Source of the DNA: Mycolicibacterium fallax
Lineage (GTDB): Bacteria > Actinomycetota > Actinomycetes > Mycobacteriales > Mycobacteriaceae
DNA: 64,000 bases
NCBI RefSeq assembly: GCF_010726955.1
Contig: NZ_AP022603.1
Span: 2,542,001-2,606,000, forward strand
Direction of reading: 5' to 3'
The position numbers and the translations under genes were made by a program. Positions within the stretch are counted from its first letter, which is position 1. Every line of letters begins with the position of its first letter. The notes below the pieces were generated by a model, which did no database searches, was not told the origin of the DNA, and worked only from the letters and a program-made list of their open reading frames with translations. Positions 1-8,416 of this stretch are shown here, piece after piece.

Positions 1-768
1 GGGGCGGCCGCCGGCATCGGCCGGGCCACCGCCCGCCGGTTCGCCGAACTCGGCTACACCGTCGGCGGCTACGACCTCGACGAGGCCGGCCTGGCGACCC
101 TGGCCACCGAGATCACCGCGCTCGGCGGCACCCCGGTCACCGGCCACCTCGACGTCACCGACTACGCCGAGCTGAGCCAGCGGATCACCGAGTTCACCGC
201 GGCGACCGGCGGCCGGCTGGATCTGCTGATCAACAATGCCGGGATCCTGCGCAGCGGGCGCTTCCCGGACATCGACATCACCGCCCAGCAGCGAATGATC
301 GACATCAACTGCAAGGGCGTGACCAACGGCTGCCACGCGGCGTACCCGGCACTGCGCGACACCCCCGGCGCGACGGTGATCAACCTGTGCTCGGCATCGG
401 CGATCTACGGCCAGCCCGAGCTCGCGGTCTACAGCGCCAGCAAGTTCTTCGTCCGCGGCCTGACCGAGGCGCTGGACCTGGAGTGGGGCGCCGACGACAT
501 CCGGGTGATCGCGATGTGGCCGCTGTACGTGCAGACCGCGATGACCGACGGCGTGCACACCGGCACCACCGCCTCGCTGGGGGTGAACCTGACCGCCGAG
601 GACGTGGTCGCCGCGATCGTCGCGGCGGCCGAGCCCGGGCCGCTGCAGCGGTTGCTGCACGTGGTGCACTTCCCGGTCGGCCGGCAGACCGCGCTGATGG
701 CCGGCGCGGTGCGGTTCTCCCCGGCCTGGCTGACCCGGCTGGTCAACAAGCGGCTGGCCCGGCTGTGA
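1..768 (+). CDS. SDR-family oxidoreductase (5' end outside window)
   Basis: The frame is open from the first base, so the gene is truncated at its N-terminus by the window edge. The visible start reads GAAAGIGRAT, the glycine-rich NAD(P)-binding loop of classical short-chain dehydrogenases. LLINNAG follows, then the catalytic Ser (LCSASAIYG) and YSASK (YxxxK). Only about 10-15 residues should be missing. The substrate cannot be deduced. The stop TGA overlaps the GTG start of the lipoprotein gene by 4 bp, so the two are probably co-transcribed and translationally coupled. Confidence 0.85.
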   Translation, partial: GAAAGIGRATARRFAELGYTVGGYDLDEAGLATLATEITALGGTPVTGHLDVTDYAELSQRITEFTAATGGRLDLLINNAGILRSGRFPDIDITAQQRMIDINCKGVTNGCHAAYPALRDTPGATVINLCSASAIYGQPELAVYSASKFFVRGLTEALDLEWGADDIRVIAMWPLYVQTAMTDGVHTGTTASLGVNLTAEDVVAAIVAAAEPGPLQRLLHVVHFPVGRQTALMAGAVRFSPAWLTRLVNKRLARL

Positions 769-1769
769 CCGCGCCGACCCCCACCGGACCCACCCGCCGC
801 GGCTTCCTGGCGCTGGCCGCCGCGGCCGGTGTCACCGCCGTCGCCGCCGGCTGCGGGTCCGAACAATCAGGCTCCGAGGGCGCCGACGGCGGCGCGGTCA
901 CCGTCACGCACGCGTTCGGCGAGACCACCGTCGCGGCCCCGCCGACCCGGGTGGTCAGCGCCGGGTTCACCGAGGCCGACGACCTGCTGGCGGTGGGCAT
1001 CGTGCCGATCGCCACCACCGACTGGTGGGGCGAGCAGCCCTACGGGGTGTGGCCGTGGGCCCGCTCGGCGCTGGGCCCGGCCCAACCCGAGCTGCTCAGC
1101 CTCGCCGACGGCATCCAGGTCGAGCGGATCGCCGCGCTGCGGCCCGACCTGATCGTGGCGATCAACGCCGGCGTGGACGCCGAGACCTACCGGCGGCTCT
1201 CCGAGATCGCCCCGACCATCCCGCAGGCCGGCCGCGCCGCGTTCTTCGAGCCCTGGCGCGAGCAGGCCAGCACCATCGGCGCGGTCGCGTTCCAGGGCCC
1301 GCGGATGACCGAGCTGATCAAGACCGTCGATGAGGGCTTCAGCGCCGCCGGGACCGCGCACCCGTCGTTCACCGGCACCAAGGCGCTGCTGCTCGGCGGC
1401 AGCACCGACTGGGAGAACAGCGTCCGGGTCAGCACCGAGGGCTGGCGCACCGAGTTCCTCACCCGGCTGGGCTTTCACATTCCCAAGGTCGACGGCACCC
1501 CGGCCGGCGACGGCCGGGTGCTGGTGCCGCTGGACCGGATCGACGGGGCGCTCGACGGCGCCGATGTGCTGATCTGGACCACCGAGAGCGACGAGGAACG
1601 CGACCGGCTGCTGGCGGTGCCGCAGATCGCCGCGCTGGCCGCCACCAAGGCAGGCCGCAACGTCTTCACCGACCGGGAGCTGGCCGGGGCCATCGCGTAC
1701 TCCTCGGTGCTGTCGTTGCCGGTGGTCGCCGACCGGCTGCCCCCACTGCTGGCCGCCGCGCTGGGATGA
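765..1769 (+). CDS. fecB2: Periplasmic iron-siderophore binding lipoprotein (FecB2-like)
   Basis: This 334-aa solute-binding protein resembles M. tuberculosis Rv0265c. The N-terminus has a twin-arginine motif (TRRGFL, Arg11-Arg12), a hydrophobic stretch and a lipobox ending VAAGC with Cys30, so a Tat-exported, lipidated cell-envelope protein is predicted. The rest fits the class III (FecB/TroA-like) binding-protein fold, with segments such as RIAALRPDLIVAI and a long central helix. It should deliver ferric siderophore or heme to an ABC importer. No permease gene is adjacent. The GTG start was chosen because it gives the signal peptide and the 4-bp GTGA overlap with the upstream gene; longer upstream readings run antisense-like through the SDR. 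Confidence 0.85.
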   Translation: MTAPTPTGPTRRGFLALAAAAGVTAVAAGCGSEQSGSEGADGGAVTVTHAFGETTVAAPPTRVVSAGFTEADDLLAVGIVPIATTDWWGEQPYGVWPWARSALGPAQPELLSLADGIQVERIAALRPDLIVAINAGVDAETYRRLSEIAPTIPQAGRAAFFEPWREQASTIGAVAFQGPRMTELIKTVDEGFSAAGTAHPSFTGTKALLLGGSTDWENSVRVSTEGWRTEFLTRLGFHIPKVDGTPAGDGRVLVPLDRIDGALDGADVLIWTTESDEERDRLLAVPQIAALAATKAGRNVFTDRELAGAIAYSSVLSLPVVADRLPPLLAAALG

Positions 1770-1784
1770 GCTTGGATTGACGCC

Positions 1785-2483
1785 GTGACCGGCCCCGACC
1801 GCTTCCGCCCCGGCCCCGGGTCGACGCCGGGGTTCGCCGCGGTCGGGTCCCGCTACTACCCGGGCCTGGTCGCGGCCTTCACCGCGCTGGTGATCATCTC
1901 CAACGTCACCGCCACCAAGGGGGTGGCGTTCGGCCCGATCATCACCGACGGCGGCTTCATCGTGTTCCCGCTGACCTACGTGATCGGCGACGTGCTCTCC
2001 GAGGTCTACGGCTTCAAGGCCGCCAGTCGGGCGATCCTGCTCGGCTTTGCGATGAACATCCTTGCCGCGCTGGCCTTCTGGGCGACGGTCTACCTGCCCG
2101 CCGCCGACTTCTACCAGAATCAGCAGCATCTGGAGAACGTCGTGCAGGCCTACACCCAGCTGATCGCCGCGGGGCTGGCGGGCTTCCTAGTCGGCCAGAC
2201 CCTCAACGCCTGGAGCCTGGTCGCGATCAAGGCCCGGACCCGGGAGAAGCATCTGTGGGCCCGGCTGGTCGGCTCCACCGTCGTCGGCCAACTCGGCGAC
2301 ACCGTGGTGTTCTGCACCATCGCCGCCGGCGCCATCGGCATCCGCACGGTGCGCGACTTCCTGGTGTACACCGCGCTGGGCCTGGTCTACAAGACCACCG
2401 TCGAGGTGCTGTTGCTGCCGGTCACCTATCGGGTGATCGCGTTCCTCAAGCGCCGGGAACCGAGCTACCAGTACCTGCCGTGA
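1785..2483 (+). CDS. VUT-family (YhhQ/DUF165) queuosine-precursor transporter
   Basis: This is a 232-aa integral membrane protein with about six hydrophobic segments and the VUT-family landmarks [26 protein letters not shown] and the C-terminal [18 protein letters not shown]. coli YhhQ imports 7-cyano-7-deazaguanine or 7-aminomethyl-7-deazaguanine, the precursors of tRNA queuosine. That the same substrate applies here is inference, since no queuosine gene lies in the window. The GTG start sits 15 bp after the lipoprotein stop, and its own TGA overlaps the next GTG by 4 bp, placing it inside the SDR-fecB2-pxpBC operon. Confidence 0.85.
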   Translation: MTGPDRFRPGPGSTPGFAAVGSRYYPGLVAAFTALVIISNVTATKGVAFGPIITDGGFIVFPLTYVIGDVLSEVYGFKAASRAILLGFAMNILAALAFWATVYLPAADFYQNQQHLENVVQAYTQLIAAGLAGFLVGQTLNAWSLVAIKARTREKHLWARLVGSTVVGQLGDTVVFCTIAAGAIGIRTVRDFLVYTALGLVYKTTVEVLLLPVTYRVIAFLKRREPSYQYLP

Positions 2484-3109
2484 AGATCCGCGACTACGGC
2501 GACACCGCGCTGCTGCTGGAATTCAGCGGCACCGCCGAGGTGCTCGCGGCCGCCGACGCGGTGCGCGCGGCCGCGCTGCCCGGCGTCCTCGACATCGTCC
2601 CGGCCGCCCGCACGGTGCTGCTGACACTGTCCGGCGCCACCGTCCGCGATCGGGTGCGGGATCGGTTGTCCGGACTGCCTTTCGGCGCCGCCGGCGATGC
2701 GCTGCGCCCGCCGCCGGGCCGGCCCGACGTCGTCGTCGACGTGGTGTACGACGGCCCCGACCTCGACGAGGTGGCCGAGCACACCGGCCTGACCCGCCAG
2801 GACGTCGTCGCGGCGCACACCGGCCGGCCGTGGCGGGTCGCGTTCGCCGGCTTCGCGCCCGGCTTCGGCTACCTGATCGGCGGCGACCCGCGGCTGGCGG
2901 TGCCCCGCCGCGCCGAACCCCGCACCCGGGTGCCGGCCGGGGCGGTGGCGCTCGCCGGGGAGTTCAGCGGCGTGTACCCGCGGGACTCCCCGGGCGGCTG
3001 GCAGCTGATCGGACGCACCGACGCGGTGCTGTGGGACATCGACCGCGACCCGCCGGCCCTGCTGACCCCCGGCCGGTGGGTCGGGTTCCGGGCGGTGCCG
3101 GGCCGATGA
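2480..3109 (+). CDS. pxpB: 5-oxoprolinase subunit PxpB (allophanate hydrolase subunit 1-like)
   Basis: This 209-aa protein has the PxpB/KipI hallmark sequences [10 protein letters not shown] at the N-terminus, [11 protein letters not shown] near the middle, and [18 protein letters not shown] followed by GGWQLIGRT. With PxpC and PxpA it forms the ATP-dependent 5-oxoprolinase that opens 5-oxoproline to glutamate. It corresponds to Rv0263c. The GTG start overlaps the VUT stop (GTGA) and the stop overlaps the pxpC ATG (ATGA). No pxpA (LamB/YcsF) gene is seen in the window. Confidence 0.9.
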   Translation: MKIRDYGDTALLLEFSGTAEVLAAADAVRAAALPGVLDIVPAARTVLLTLSGATVRDRVRDRLSGLPFGAAGDALRPPPGRPDVVVDVVYDGPDLDEVAEHTGLTRQDVVAAHTGRPWRVAFAGFAPGFGYLIGGDPRLAVPRRAEPRTRVPAGAVALAGEFSGVYPRDSPGGWQLIGRTDAVLWDIDRDPPALLTPGRWVGFRAVPGR

Positions 3110-3984
3110 GGCGACTGCAGATCGTGCGCACCGGAGCACTGGCGCTGATCGAGGACCTCGGCCGGCCCGGGCTGGCCGCCCTCGGGGTGGGCGCGGGCGG
3201 GGCCGCCGACCGCGGCGCGCACGCGCTGGCCAACCGGCTGCTGGCCAACCCCGCCGGGGCGGCCACCGTCGAAGTCACCCTCGGCGGGTTCGCCGCCCGG
3301 GTGCTCGGCGGCGACGTCGAGATCGCGGTGACCGGCGCCGACGCCGGCGCGACCGTCGACGGCACCGGCTTCGCCGTCAACACCGTGCAGCCGGTGCGCG
3401 CCGGTCAGTTGCTGGAACTGTCCGCCCCGAGCGCCGGGGTGCGCAGCTACCTGGCGGTGCGCGGAGGCATCGCGGTGGCACCGGTGCTCGGCTCGCGCAG
3501 CCGCGATCTGCTGTCCGGGATCGGCCCGGCGCCACTGCGGGCCGGGGACCTGCTGCCGATCGGGGCGCCCGGAGCCCAGCATCCGCCGGTGCGGCTGGCA
3601 CCGGTCCCGGCGGTCGGGGCGGGCCCGGTCGAACTTCGGGTGCTGCCCGGCCCGCGGCGCGACTGGTTCACCGATCCCGACGCTTTGCTGCGCACCGCCT
3701 GGACGGTCGGCGAGCGCGCCGACCGGGTCGGGATCCGGTTGGTCGGGGCACCGCTGCGGCTTCGCGAGCCGGGCCGTCAGCTGCCGCCGGAGGGCCTGAT
3801 TCGGGGCGCGATCCAGGTGCCGCCGAACGGGCTGCCGGTGATCCTCGGCGCCGACCACCCGGTGACCGGGGGTTATCCGGTGATCGGGGTGATTGCCGAC
3901 GCCGACACCGATCGGCTCGCCCAGCTGCGGCCGGGTCAGCCGCTGCGGCTGTGCCCAGCCGCCGGGCTCAGATACAGCCGCTGA
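3106..3984 (+). CDS. pxpC: 5-oxoprolinase subunit PxpC (allophanate hydrolase subunit 2-like)
   Basis: This 292-aa KipA/PxpC-family protein has the N-terminal signature [20 protein letters not shown], a central [18 protein letters not shown] block and C-terminal [21 protein letters not shown] residues. Partner of PxpB in 5-oxoproline hydrolysis; equivalent to Rv0264c. Its ATG overlaps the pxpB stop by 4 bp. The last 17 bp overlap the convergent small secreted-protein gene on the other strand. Confidence 0.9.
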   Translation: MRRLQIVRTGALALIEDLGRPGLAALGVGAGGAADRGAHALANRLLANPAGAATVEVTLGGFAARVLGGDVEIAVTGADAGATVDGTGFAVNTVQPVRAGQLLELSAPSAGVRSYLAVRGGIAVAPVLGSRSRDLLSGIGPAPLRAGDLLPIGAPGAQHPPVRLAPVPAVGAGPVELRVLPGPRRDWFTDPDALLRTAWTVGERADRVGIRLVGAPLRLREPGRQLPPEGLIRGAIQVPPNGLPVILGADHPVTGGYPVIGVIADADTDRLAQLRPGQPLRLCPAAGLRYSR

Positions 3985-4288
3985 CGCTGATCCGCCGGCC
4001 GAGGCTCGCGCAGACGTTGACGTCGGGGGCCGGTGGGGGCGGCGGGGGCGGCTGCTGGAAGTCCTCGGGCATCGGCGCGTACTCCGACGGCGGCGCCACC
4101 CAGGGCGCGACGGCGTCGGCGATGCTGCCGCAACTGCTGACCGAAACATGCCCGCGCCGGCCCCCGACGCTGCCGCAGACGTCGGCGTGCGCGTCGGCCG
4201 GACCGGCCAGCACCACCACCCCCTGCAGGCCGAACAGCATCGCGGCGATCGCCGTCCCCAGCAGCACCGGTCGTAGAAACCTCGGCAT
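3968..4288 (-). CDS. Small secreted Cys/Pro-rich protein
   Basis: A 106-aa protein with a clear Sec signal peptide (MPRFLRP, hydrophobic core to about residue 28, likely cut after AGPADAHA). The mature part is under 80 residues with four cysteines arranged as two similar C-x(~14)-C pairs at its ends (DVCGSVGG...SSCGS and NVCASLGR...SGCI), separated by a PPPPPPP linker. The internal similarity suggests a duplicated mini-domain held by disulfides. GAGG sits just upstream of the ATG. I do not recognise a function. The 3' end overlaps pxpC by 17 bp on the opposite strand. Confidence 0.75.
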   Translation of the reverse strand: MPRFLRPVLLGTAIAAMLFGLQGVVVLAGPADAHADVCGSVGGRRGHVSVSSCGSIADAVAPWVAPPSEYAPMPEDFQQPPPPPPPAPDVNVCASLGRRISVSGCI

Positions 4289-4395
4289 GTCGGGCTCCTC
4301 TCCGCAGAGAAATTGTGCTGGTGAAGATATCCCGGATCAGCGACCCGCGCAGCCGCGCGGCCAATTTCTCGCCACGCCCACCGATCGGGTTAAAC

Positions 4396-4409
4396 GTGAT
4401 GCAGGTCAC
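4396..4409 (+). promoter_or_regulatory. CRP-like operator upstream of the Sdh1 operon
   Basis: GTGATGCAGGTCAC is a perfect GTGA-N6-TCAC inverted repeat, the core of the CRP/FNR consensus bound by mycobacterial Crp (Rv3676). It lies about 70 bp before the first gene of the succinate dehydrogenase operon. A TAGCAT -10-like hexamer at about 4429-4434 would put the site near -38, an activator position. The region also separates the divergent secreted-protein gene. Confidence 0.5.
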
Positions 4410-4482
4410 CCTCGGATCCAGATGTGGCTAGCATCGAGACCCGTACTGTGATTTACGACACCTTCAGCCCAAGGAGGTCATC

Positions 4483-4776
4483 TTGTCCACCACAACGGAA
4501 TTGGCGGAGCTCTTCGAACTCGCCGGCCGACTGCGCCACACCGTGATGGCACTGCGTGCCCGGCACGCCGCCACCCCCGCGATGCGCCGCATTCTGCTGG
4601 ACGCCGACCGGATCCTCGGCGACCTGGACCTGCTCGACGCCGACGCCCAGGAACTCGGCCTGTCGCGCTACACCCCGCCGTCGTCCGGAGAAAAGATCCA
4701 GGTGCCGCACGCCGGCTACGGCGACGACTTCTGGCGTGACGTCGACGACGAGGGTGTGGGCGGCCAGCCTCGCTGA
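4483..4776 (+). CDS. Conserved Sdh1-operon protein (Rv0250c-like)
   Basis: A 97-aa mostly helical soluble protein with no signal peptide or membrane segment. It matches in size and position M. tuberculosis Rv0250c, the first gene of the Sdh1 operon. The TTG start is supported by a strong AAGGAGG at 4471-4477. Its function is unknown. Conserved linkage to succinate dehydrogenase suggests a regulatory or assembly role, which is inference only. Confidence 0.8.
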   Translation: MSTTTELAELFELAGRLRHTVMALRARHAATPAMRRILLDADRILGDLDLLDADAQELGLSRYTPPSSGEKIQVPHAGYGDDFWRDVDDEGVGGQPR

Positions 4777-4832
4777 CCCACGCCGACGATGCCCGGCACC
4801 CGGCCGGATGACAGACGAAGGGACCCCACCAA

Positions 4833-5669
4833 TTGAGTGCACCCGCCGCCCAGCGTCCAGGCCGGGGAACCGGCATCTTCTCCCCCACCCGCGCGGCCAT
4901 CGCCGCGCGCACCCTGCGGACCGATCGGTGGTGGAAGGCGCCGCTGCTGACCGATCTCGGCCTGGCGGTGTTCATCGTCTATGCCACCGTGCGGGCGTTC
5001 TGGGGCAGCGCCTATTGGGTACCGGAGTACCACTATCTGACGCCGTTCTACTCGCCGTGCGTCAGCACCGCCTGCGCACCGGGTTCCAGCCACCTCGGCC
5101 AGTGGGTCGGCGCGCTGCCCTGGTTCATCCCAATGGCGTTCATCAGCCTGCCGTTCCTGCTGCTGTTCCGGCTCACCTGCTACTACTACCGCAAGGCCTA
5201 CTACCGGTCGGTCTGGCAGTCCCCGACCGCCTGCGCGGTCGCCGAACCACGAGGCAACTACACCGGTGAAACCCGGCTGCCGCTGATCATCCAGAACTCG
5301 CACCGCTACTTCTTCTATGTGGCCGTGCTGATTTCGACGCTCAACACCTACGACGCGGTGGTGGCCTTCCATTCCGACGAGACCGCGAGCGGTTTCGGCT
5401 TCGGCCTGGGCAACCTGATCCTGGTCGGCAACGTCACCCTGCTGTGGATCTACACGGTGAGCTGCCACTCCTGCCGGCACGCGACCGGCGGCCGGCTCAA
5501 GCATTTCTCCAAACATCCGGTGCGCTACTGGATCTGGACGCAGGTCTCCCGGCTGAACACCCGGCACATGGAGTTCGCCTGGATCACCCTGGGCACCCTG
5601 ATGCTGACCGACTTCTACATCATGCTGGTCGCCAGCGGCACCATCACCGACCTGAGATTCATTGGCTGA
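4833..5669 (+). CDS. Succinate dehydrogenase Sdh1 membrane-anchor subunit (Rv0249c-like)
   Basis: A 278-aa polytopic protein with about five transmembrane segments, the first beginning near residue 40. Conserved Cys/His clusters lie next to the membrane segments (NSHRYFFY and SCHSCRH). In mycobacterial Sdh1 the anchor carries an unusual membrane-embedded Rieske-type Fe-S cluster, and these residues are plausible ligands; assigning individual ligands is inference. It anchors SdhA/SdhB and handles electron transfer to menaquinone. It starts at TTG 4833 after GAAGGGA. The last codons fall in a short tandem repeat. Confidence 0.88.
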   Translation: MSAPAAQRPGRGTGIFSPTRAAIAARTLRTDRWWKAPLLTDLGLAVFIVYATVRAFWGSAYWVPEYHYLTPFYSPCVSTACAPGSSHLGQWVGALPWFIPMAFISLPFLLLFRLTCYYYRKAYYRSVWQSPTACAVAEPRGNYTGETRLPLIIQNSHRYFFYVAVLISTLNTYDAVVAFHSDETASGFGFGLGNLILVGNVTLLWIYTVSCHSCRHATGGRLKHFSKHPVRYWIWTQVSRLNTRHMEFAWITLGTLMLTDFYIMLVASGTITDLRFIG

Positions 5670-5705
5670 CAACCGCTTCATTGGCTGGCGACGACTCATT
5701 GGCCG
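5658..5705 (+). repeat. Three ~19-bp tandem repeats across the Sdh1 anchor stop codon
   Basis: TTCATTGGCTG occurs at 5658 and 5677, with a variant CTCATTGGCCG at 5695, giving an 18-19 bp period. The first copy encodes the last residues of the anchor subunit and the others fill the spacer before sdhA. Likely local slippage duplication. Confidence 0.7.
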
Positions 5706-5741
5706 ACGACACCGCCGGCGGAACTACCCAGAAGGAAGTAC

Positions 5742-7649
5742 ATGGCTGAGCTGGAACGGCATCAGTACGACGTCGTCGTGATCGGTGCCGGCGGCGCCGG
5801 ACTGCGCGCGGTGATCGCGGCGCGCGAGGCCGGCCTGCGGGTCGCGGTGGTGTGCAAGTCACTGTTCGGCAAGGCCCACACCGTGATGGCCGAGGGCGGC
5901 TGCGCCGCGGCCATGCGCAACGTGAACACCAAGGACTCCTGGCAGGTGCACTTCGGCGACACCATGCGCGGGGGCAAGTTCCTGAACAACTGGCGGATGG
6001 CCGAGCTGCACGCCAGGGAGGCCCCCGACCGGGTCTGGGAGCTGGAGAGCTACGGCGCGCTGTTCGACCGCACCGCCGACGGCCGGATCAACCAGCGCAA
6101 CTTCGGCGGCCACACCTACCCGCGGCTGGCACACGTCGGCGACCGCACCGGCCTGGAGATCATCCGCACCCTGCAACAGAAGATCGTCTCGCTGCAGCAG
6201 GACGACCTGCGCGACCTCGGCGACTACGAGGCGCGGATCAAGATCTTCCACGAGTGCACCATCACCGACCTGCCGATGGACAACGGCCGGATCGCCGGTG
6301 CGTTCGGCTACTACCGGGACTCCGGCGATTTCGTGCTGTTCGAGGCACCGGCGGTGGTGCTGGCCACCGGCGGCATCGGCAAGTCGTTCAAGGTGTCGTC
6401 GAACTCCTGGGAATACACCGGCGACGGCCTGGCGCTGGCGCTGCGGGCCGGCTCGTCGCTGATCAACATGGAGTTCATCCAGTTCCACCCGACCGGGATG
6501 GTGTGGCCGCTGTCGGTCAAGGGCATCCTGGTCACCGAGGGGGTGCGCGGCGACGGCGGCGTGCTGAAGAACTCCGACGGCAAGCGCTTCATGTTCGACT
6601 ACATTCCCGCGGTGTTCGCCGGGCAGTACGCCGAGACCGAGGAAGAGGCCGATCAGTGGTTGCGGGACAACGACTCCGCGCGCCGCACCCCCGATCTGCT
6701 GCCCCGCGACGAGGTCGCCCGGGCGATCAACTCCGAGGTGAAGGCCGGCCGCGGCTCGCCGCACGGCGGGGTGTACCTGGACATCGCCTCGCGCATGACG
6801 CCCGAGGAGATCAAGCGCCGGCTGCCGTCGATGTACCACCAGTTCCTTGAGCTGGCCGAGGTGGACATCACCCGCCACGAGATGGAGGTCGGCCCGACCT
6901 GCCACTACGTGATGGGCGGCATCGAGGTCGATCCGGACACCGGCGCCGCCGCCACCCCGGGGCTGTTCGCCGCCGGGGAGTGCTCCGGCGGGATGCACGG
7001 CTCCAACCGGCTGGGCGGCAACTCGCTGAGCGACCTGCTGGTGTTCGGCCGCCGGGCCGGGCTCGGCGCGGCGGAGTACGTGCAGTCGCTGCCGGCGCGG
7101 CCGGCGGTCAGCGAGAGCGCGCTGGCCGCCGCGGAGGCCACCGCACTCTCCCCGTTCGAGCCGCACGCTGACCCGGAGAACCCCTACGACCTGCACCACG
7201 AGCTGCAGGAGTCGATGAACGACCTGGTCGGCATCATCCGCAGGCACGACGAGATCGAGGCCGCGCTGGCCAAGCTCAACGAGCTGCGGGCCCGGGTGCA
7301 CCGGGTCACCGTCCAGGGCGGGCGGGTGTTCAACCCGGGCTGGCACCTGGCCGTCGACCTGCGCAACATGCTGCTGGTCAGCGAGTGCGTGGCCCGCGCG
7401 GCGCTGGCCCGCCAGGAGAGCCGCGGCGGGCACACCCGCGACGACTTCCCGGAGATGGACGCCGACTGGCGCAACACCCTGCTGGTTTGCCGGACCGACG
7501 GCGGGGACCCACTGGTGCCCGACGTCGCGGTCACCTCGGAGGCGCAGCTGCCGATGCGCCCCGACCTGCTGGCCACCTTCGAACTGTCCGAGCTGAAGAA
7601 GTACTACACCGCCGCCGAACTTGCCGAGCACCCGGAACAGAGAGGCTGA
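5742..7649 (+). CDS. sdhA: Succinate dehydrogenase flavoprotein subunit SdhA (Sdh1)
   Basis: This 635-aa protein corresponds to Rv0248c. It has the FAD dinucleotide fold VVIGAGGAGLRAVIAA near residue 12, the HTVMAEGGCAAAM block containing the His expected to bind FAD covalently, the substrate-site region around QFHPTGM, and the C-terminal flavin motif GSNRLGGNSLSDLLVFGRRAG (split here: GSNRLGGNS and LSDLLVFGRRAG). It oxidises succinate to fumarate at the cytoplasmic membrane face. GAAGGAAG precedes the ATG. It is followed 2 bp later by sdhB, so co-translation is expected. Confidence 0.95.
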   Translation: MAELERHQYDVVVIGAGGAGLRAVIAAREAGLRVAVVCKSLFGKAHTVMAEGGCAAAMRNVNTKDSWQVHFGDTMRGGKFLNNWRMAELHAREAPDRVWELESYGALFDRTADGRINQRNFGGHTYPRLAHVGDRTGLEIIRTLQQKIVSLQQDDLRDLGDYEARIKIFHECTITDLPMDNGRIAGAFGYYRDSGDFVLFEAPAVVLATGGIGKSFKVSSNSWEYTGDGLALALRAGSSLINMEFIQFHPTGMVWPLSVKGILVTEGVRGDGGVLKNSDGKRFMFDYIPAVFAGQYAETEEEADQWLRDNDSARRTPDLLPRDEVARAINSEVKAGRGSPHGGVYLDIASRMTPEEIKRRLPSMYHQFLELAEVDITRHEMEVGPTCHYVMGGIEVDPDTGAAATPGLFAAGECSGGMHGSNRLGGNSLSDLLVFGRRAGLGAAEYVQSLPARPAVSESALAAAEATALSPFEPHADPENPYDLHHELQESMNDLVGIIRRHDEIEAALAKLNELRARVHRVTVQGGRVFNPGWHLAVDLRNMLLVSECVARAALARQESRGGHTRDDFPEMDADWRNTLLVCRTDGGDPLVPDVAVTSEAQLPMRPDLLATFELSELKKYYTAAELAEHPEQRG

Positions 7650-7651
7650 AC

Positions 7652-8416
7652 ATGGCCCAGTCCATTGGCACCTACGACGCCCGGTTGCGGGTCTGGCGCG
7701 GCGACGACGACGGCGGCGAGCTGCACGACTACACCGTGGCCGTCAACGACGGCGAGGTGGTGCTCGACATCATCCACCGATTGCAGGCCACCCAGGCCCC
7801 GGACCTGGCGGTGCGGTGGAACTGCAAGGCCGGCAAGTGCGGATCGTGTTCGGCGGAGATCAACGGCATGCCCAAGCTGCTGTGCATGACCCGGATGTCG
7901 ACCTTCTCCCCCGACGAGACGGTCACCATCACCCCGATGCGCACCTTCCCGATCAAGCGGGATCTGGTCACCGACGTGTCCTTCAACTACCAGAAGGCGC
8001 GCCAGATCCCGTCGTTCACCCCGCCGCCGGACCTGAAGCCCGGCGAATACCGGATGCAGCAGGAGGACGTCAACCGCAGCCAGGAGTTCCGCAAGTGCAT
8101 TGAGTGCTTCCTGTGCCAGGACGTCTGCCACGTGCTGCGCGACCACGAGGACAACAAGGAGGCGTTCGCCGGCCCGCGCTTCCACATCCGCATCGCCGAA
8201 CTGGACATGCATCCGCTGGACACCGTGGATCGCAAGAAGATGGCCCAGGACGAGTTCGGTCTGGGCTACTGCAACATCACCAAGTGCTGCACCGAGGTCT
8301 GCCCGGAACACATCAAGATCACCGACAATGCGCTGATACCGATGAAGGAACGGGTGGTCGACCGCAAATACGACCCGATCGTCTGGCTGGGCAACAAGCT
8401 GTTCCGCCGGGGCTAG
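7652..8416 (+). CDS. sdhB: Succinate dehydrogenase iron-sulfur subunit SdhB (Sdh1)
   Basis: A 254-aa protein equivalent to Rv0247c. It carries the [2Fe-2S] motif CKAGKCGSC with the following Cys in KLLCMTR, then two four-cysteine motifs, CIECFLCQDVC and CNITKCCTEVCPEH, for the second and third clusters. It relays electrons from FAD to the membrane anchor. The ATG lies 2 bp after the sdhA stop. Its last 4 bp overlap the convergent TDT-family gene. Confidence 0.95.
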   Translation: MAQSIGTYDARLRVWRGDDDGGELHDYTVAVNDGEVVLDIIHRLQATQAPDLAVRWNCKAGKCGSCSAEINGMPKLLCMTRMSTFSPDETVTITPMRTFPIKRDLVTDVSFNYQKARQIPSFTPPPDLKPGEYRMQQEDVNRSQEFRKCIECFLCQDVCHVLRDHEDNKEAFAGPRFHIRIAELDMHPLDTVDRKKMAQDEFGLGYCNITKCCTEVCPEHIKITDNALIPMKERVVDRKYDPIVWLGNKLFRRG

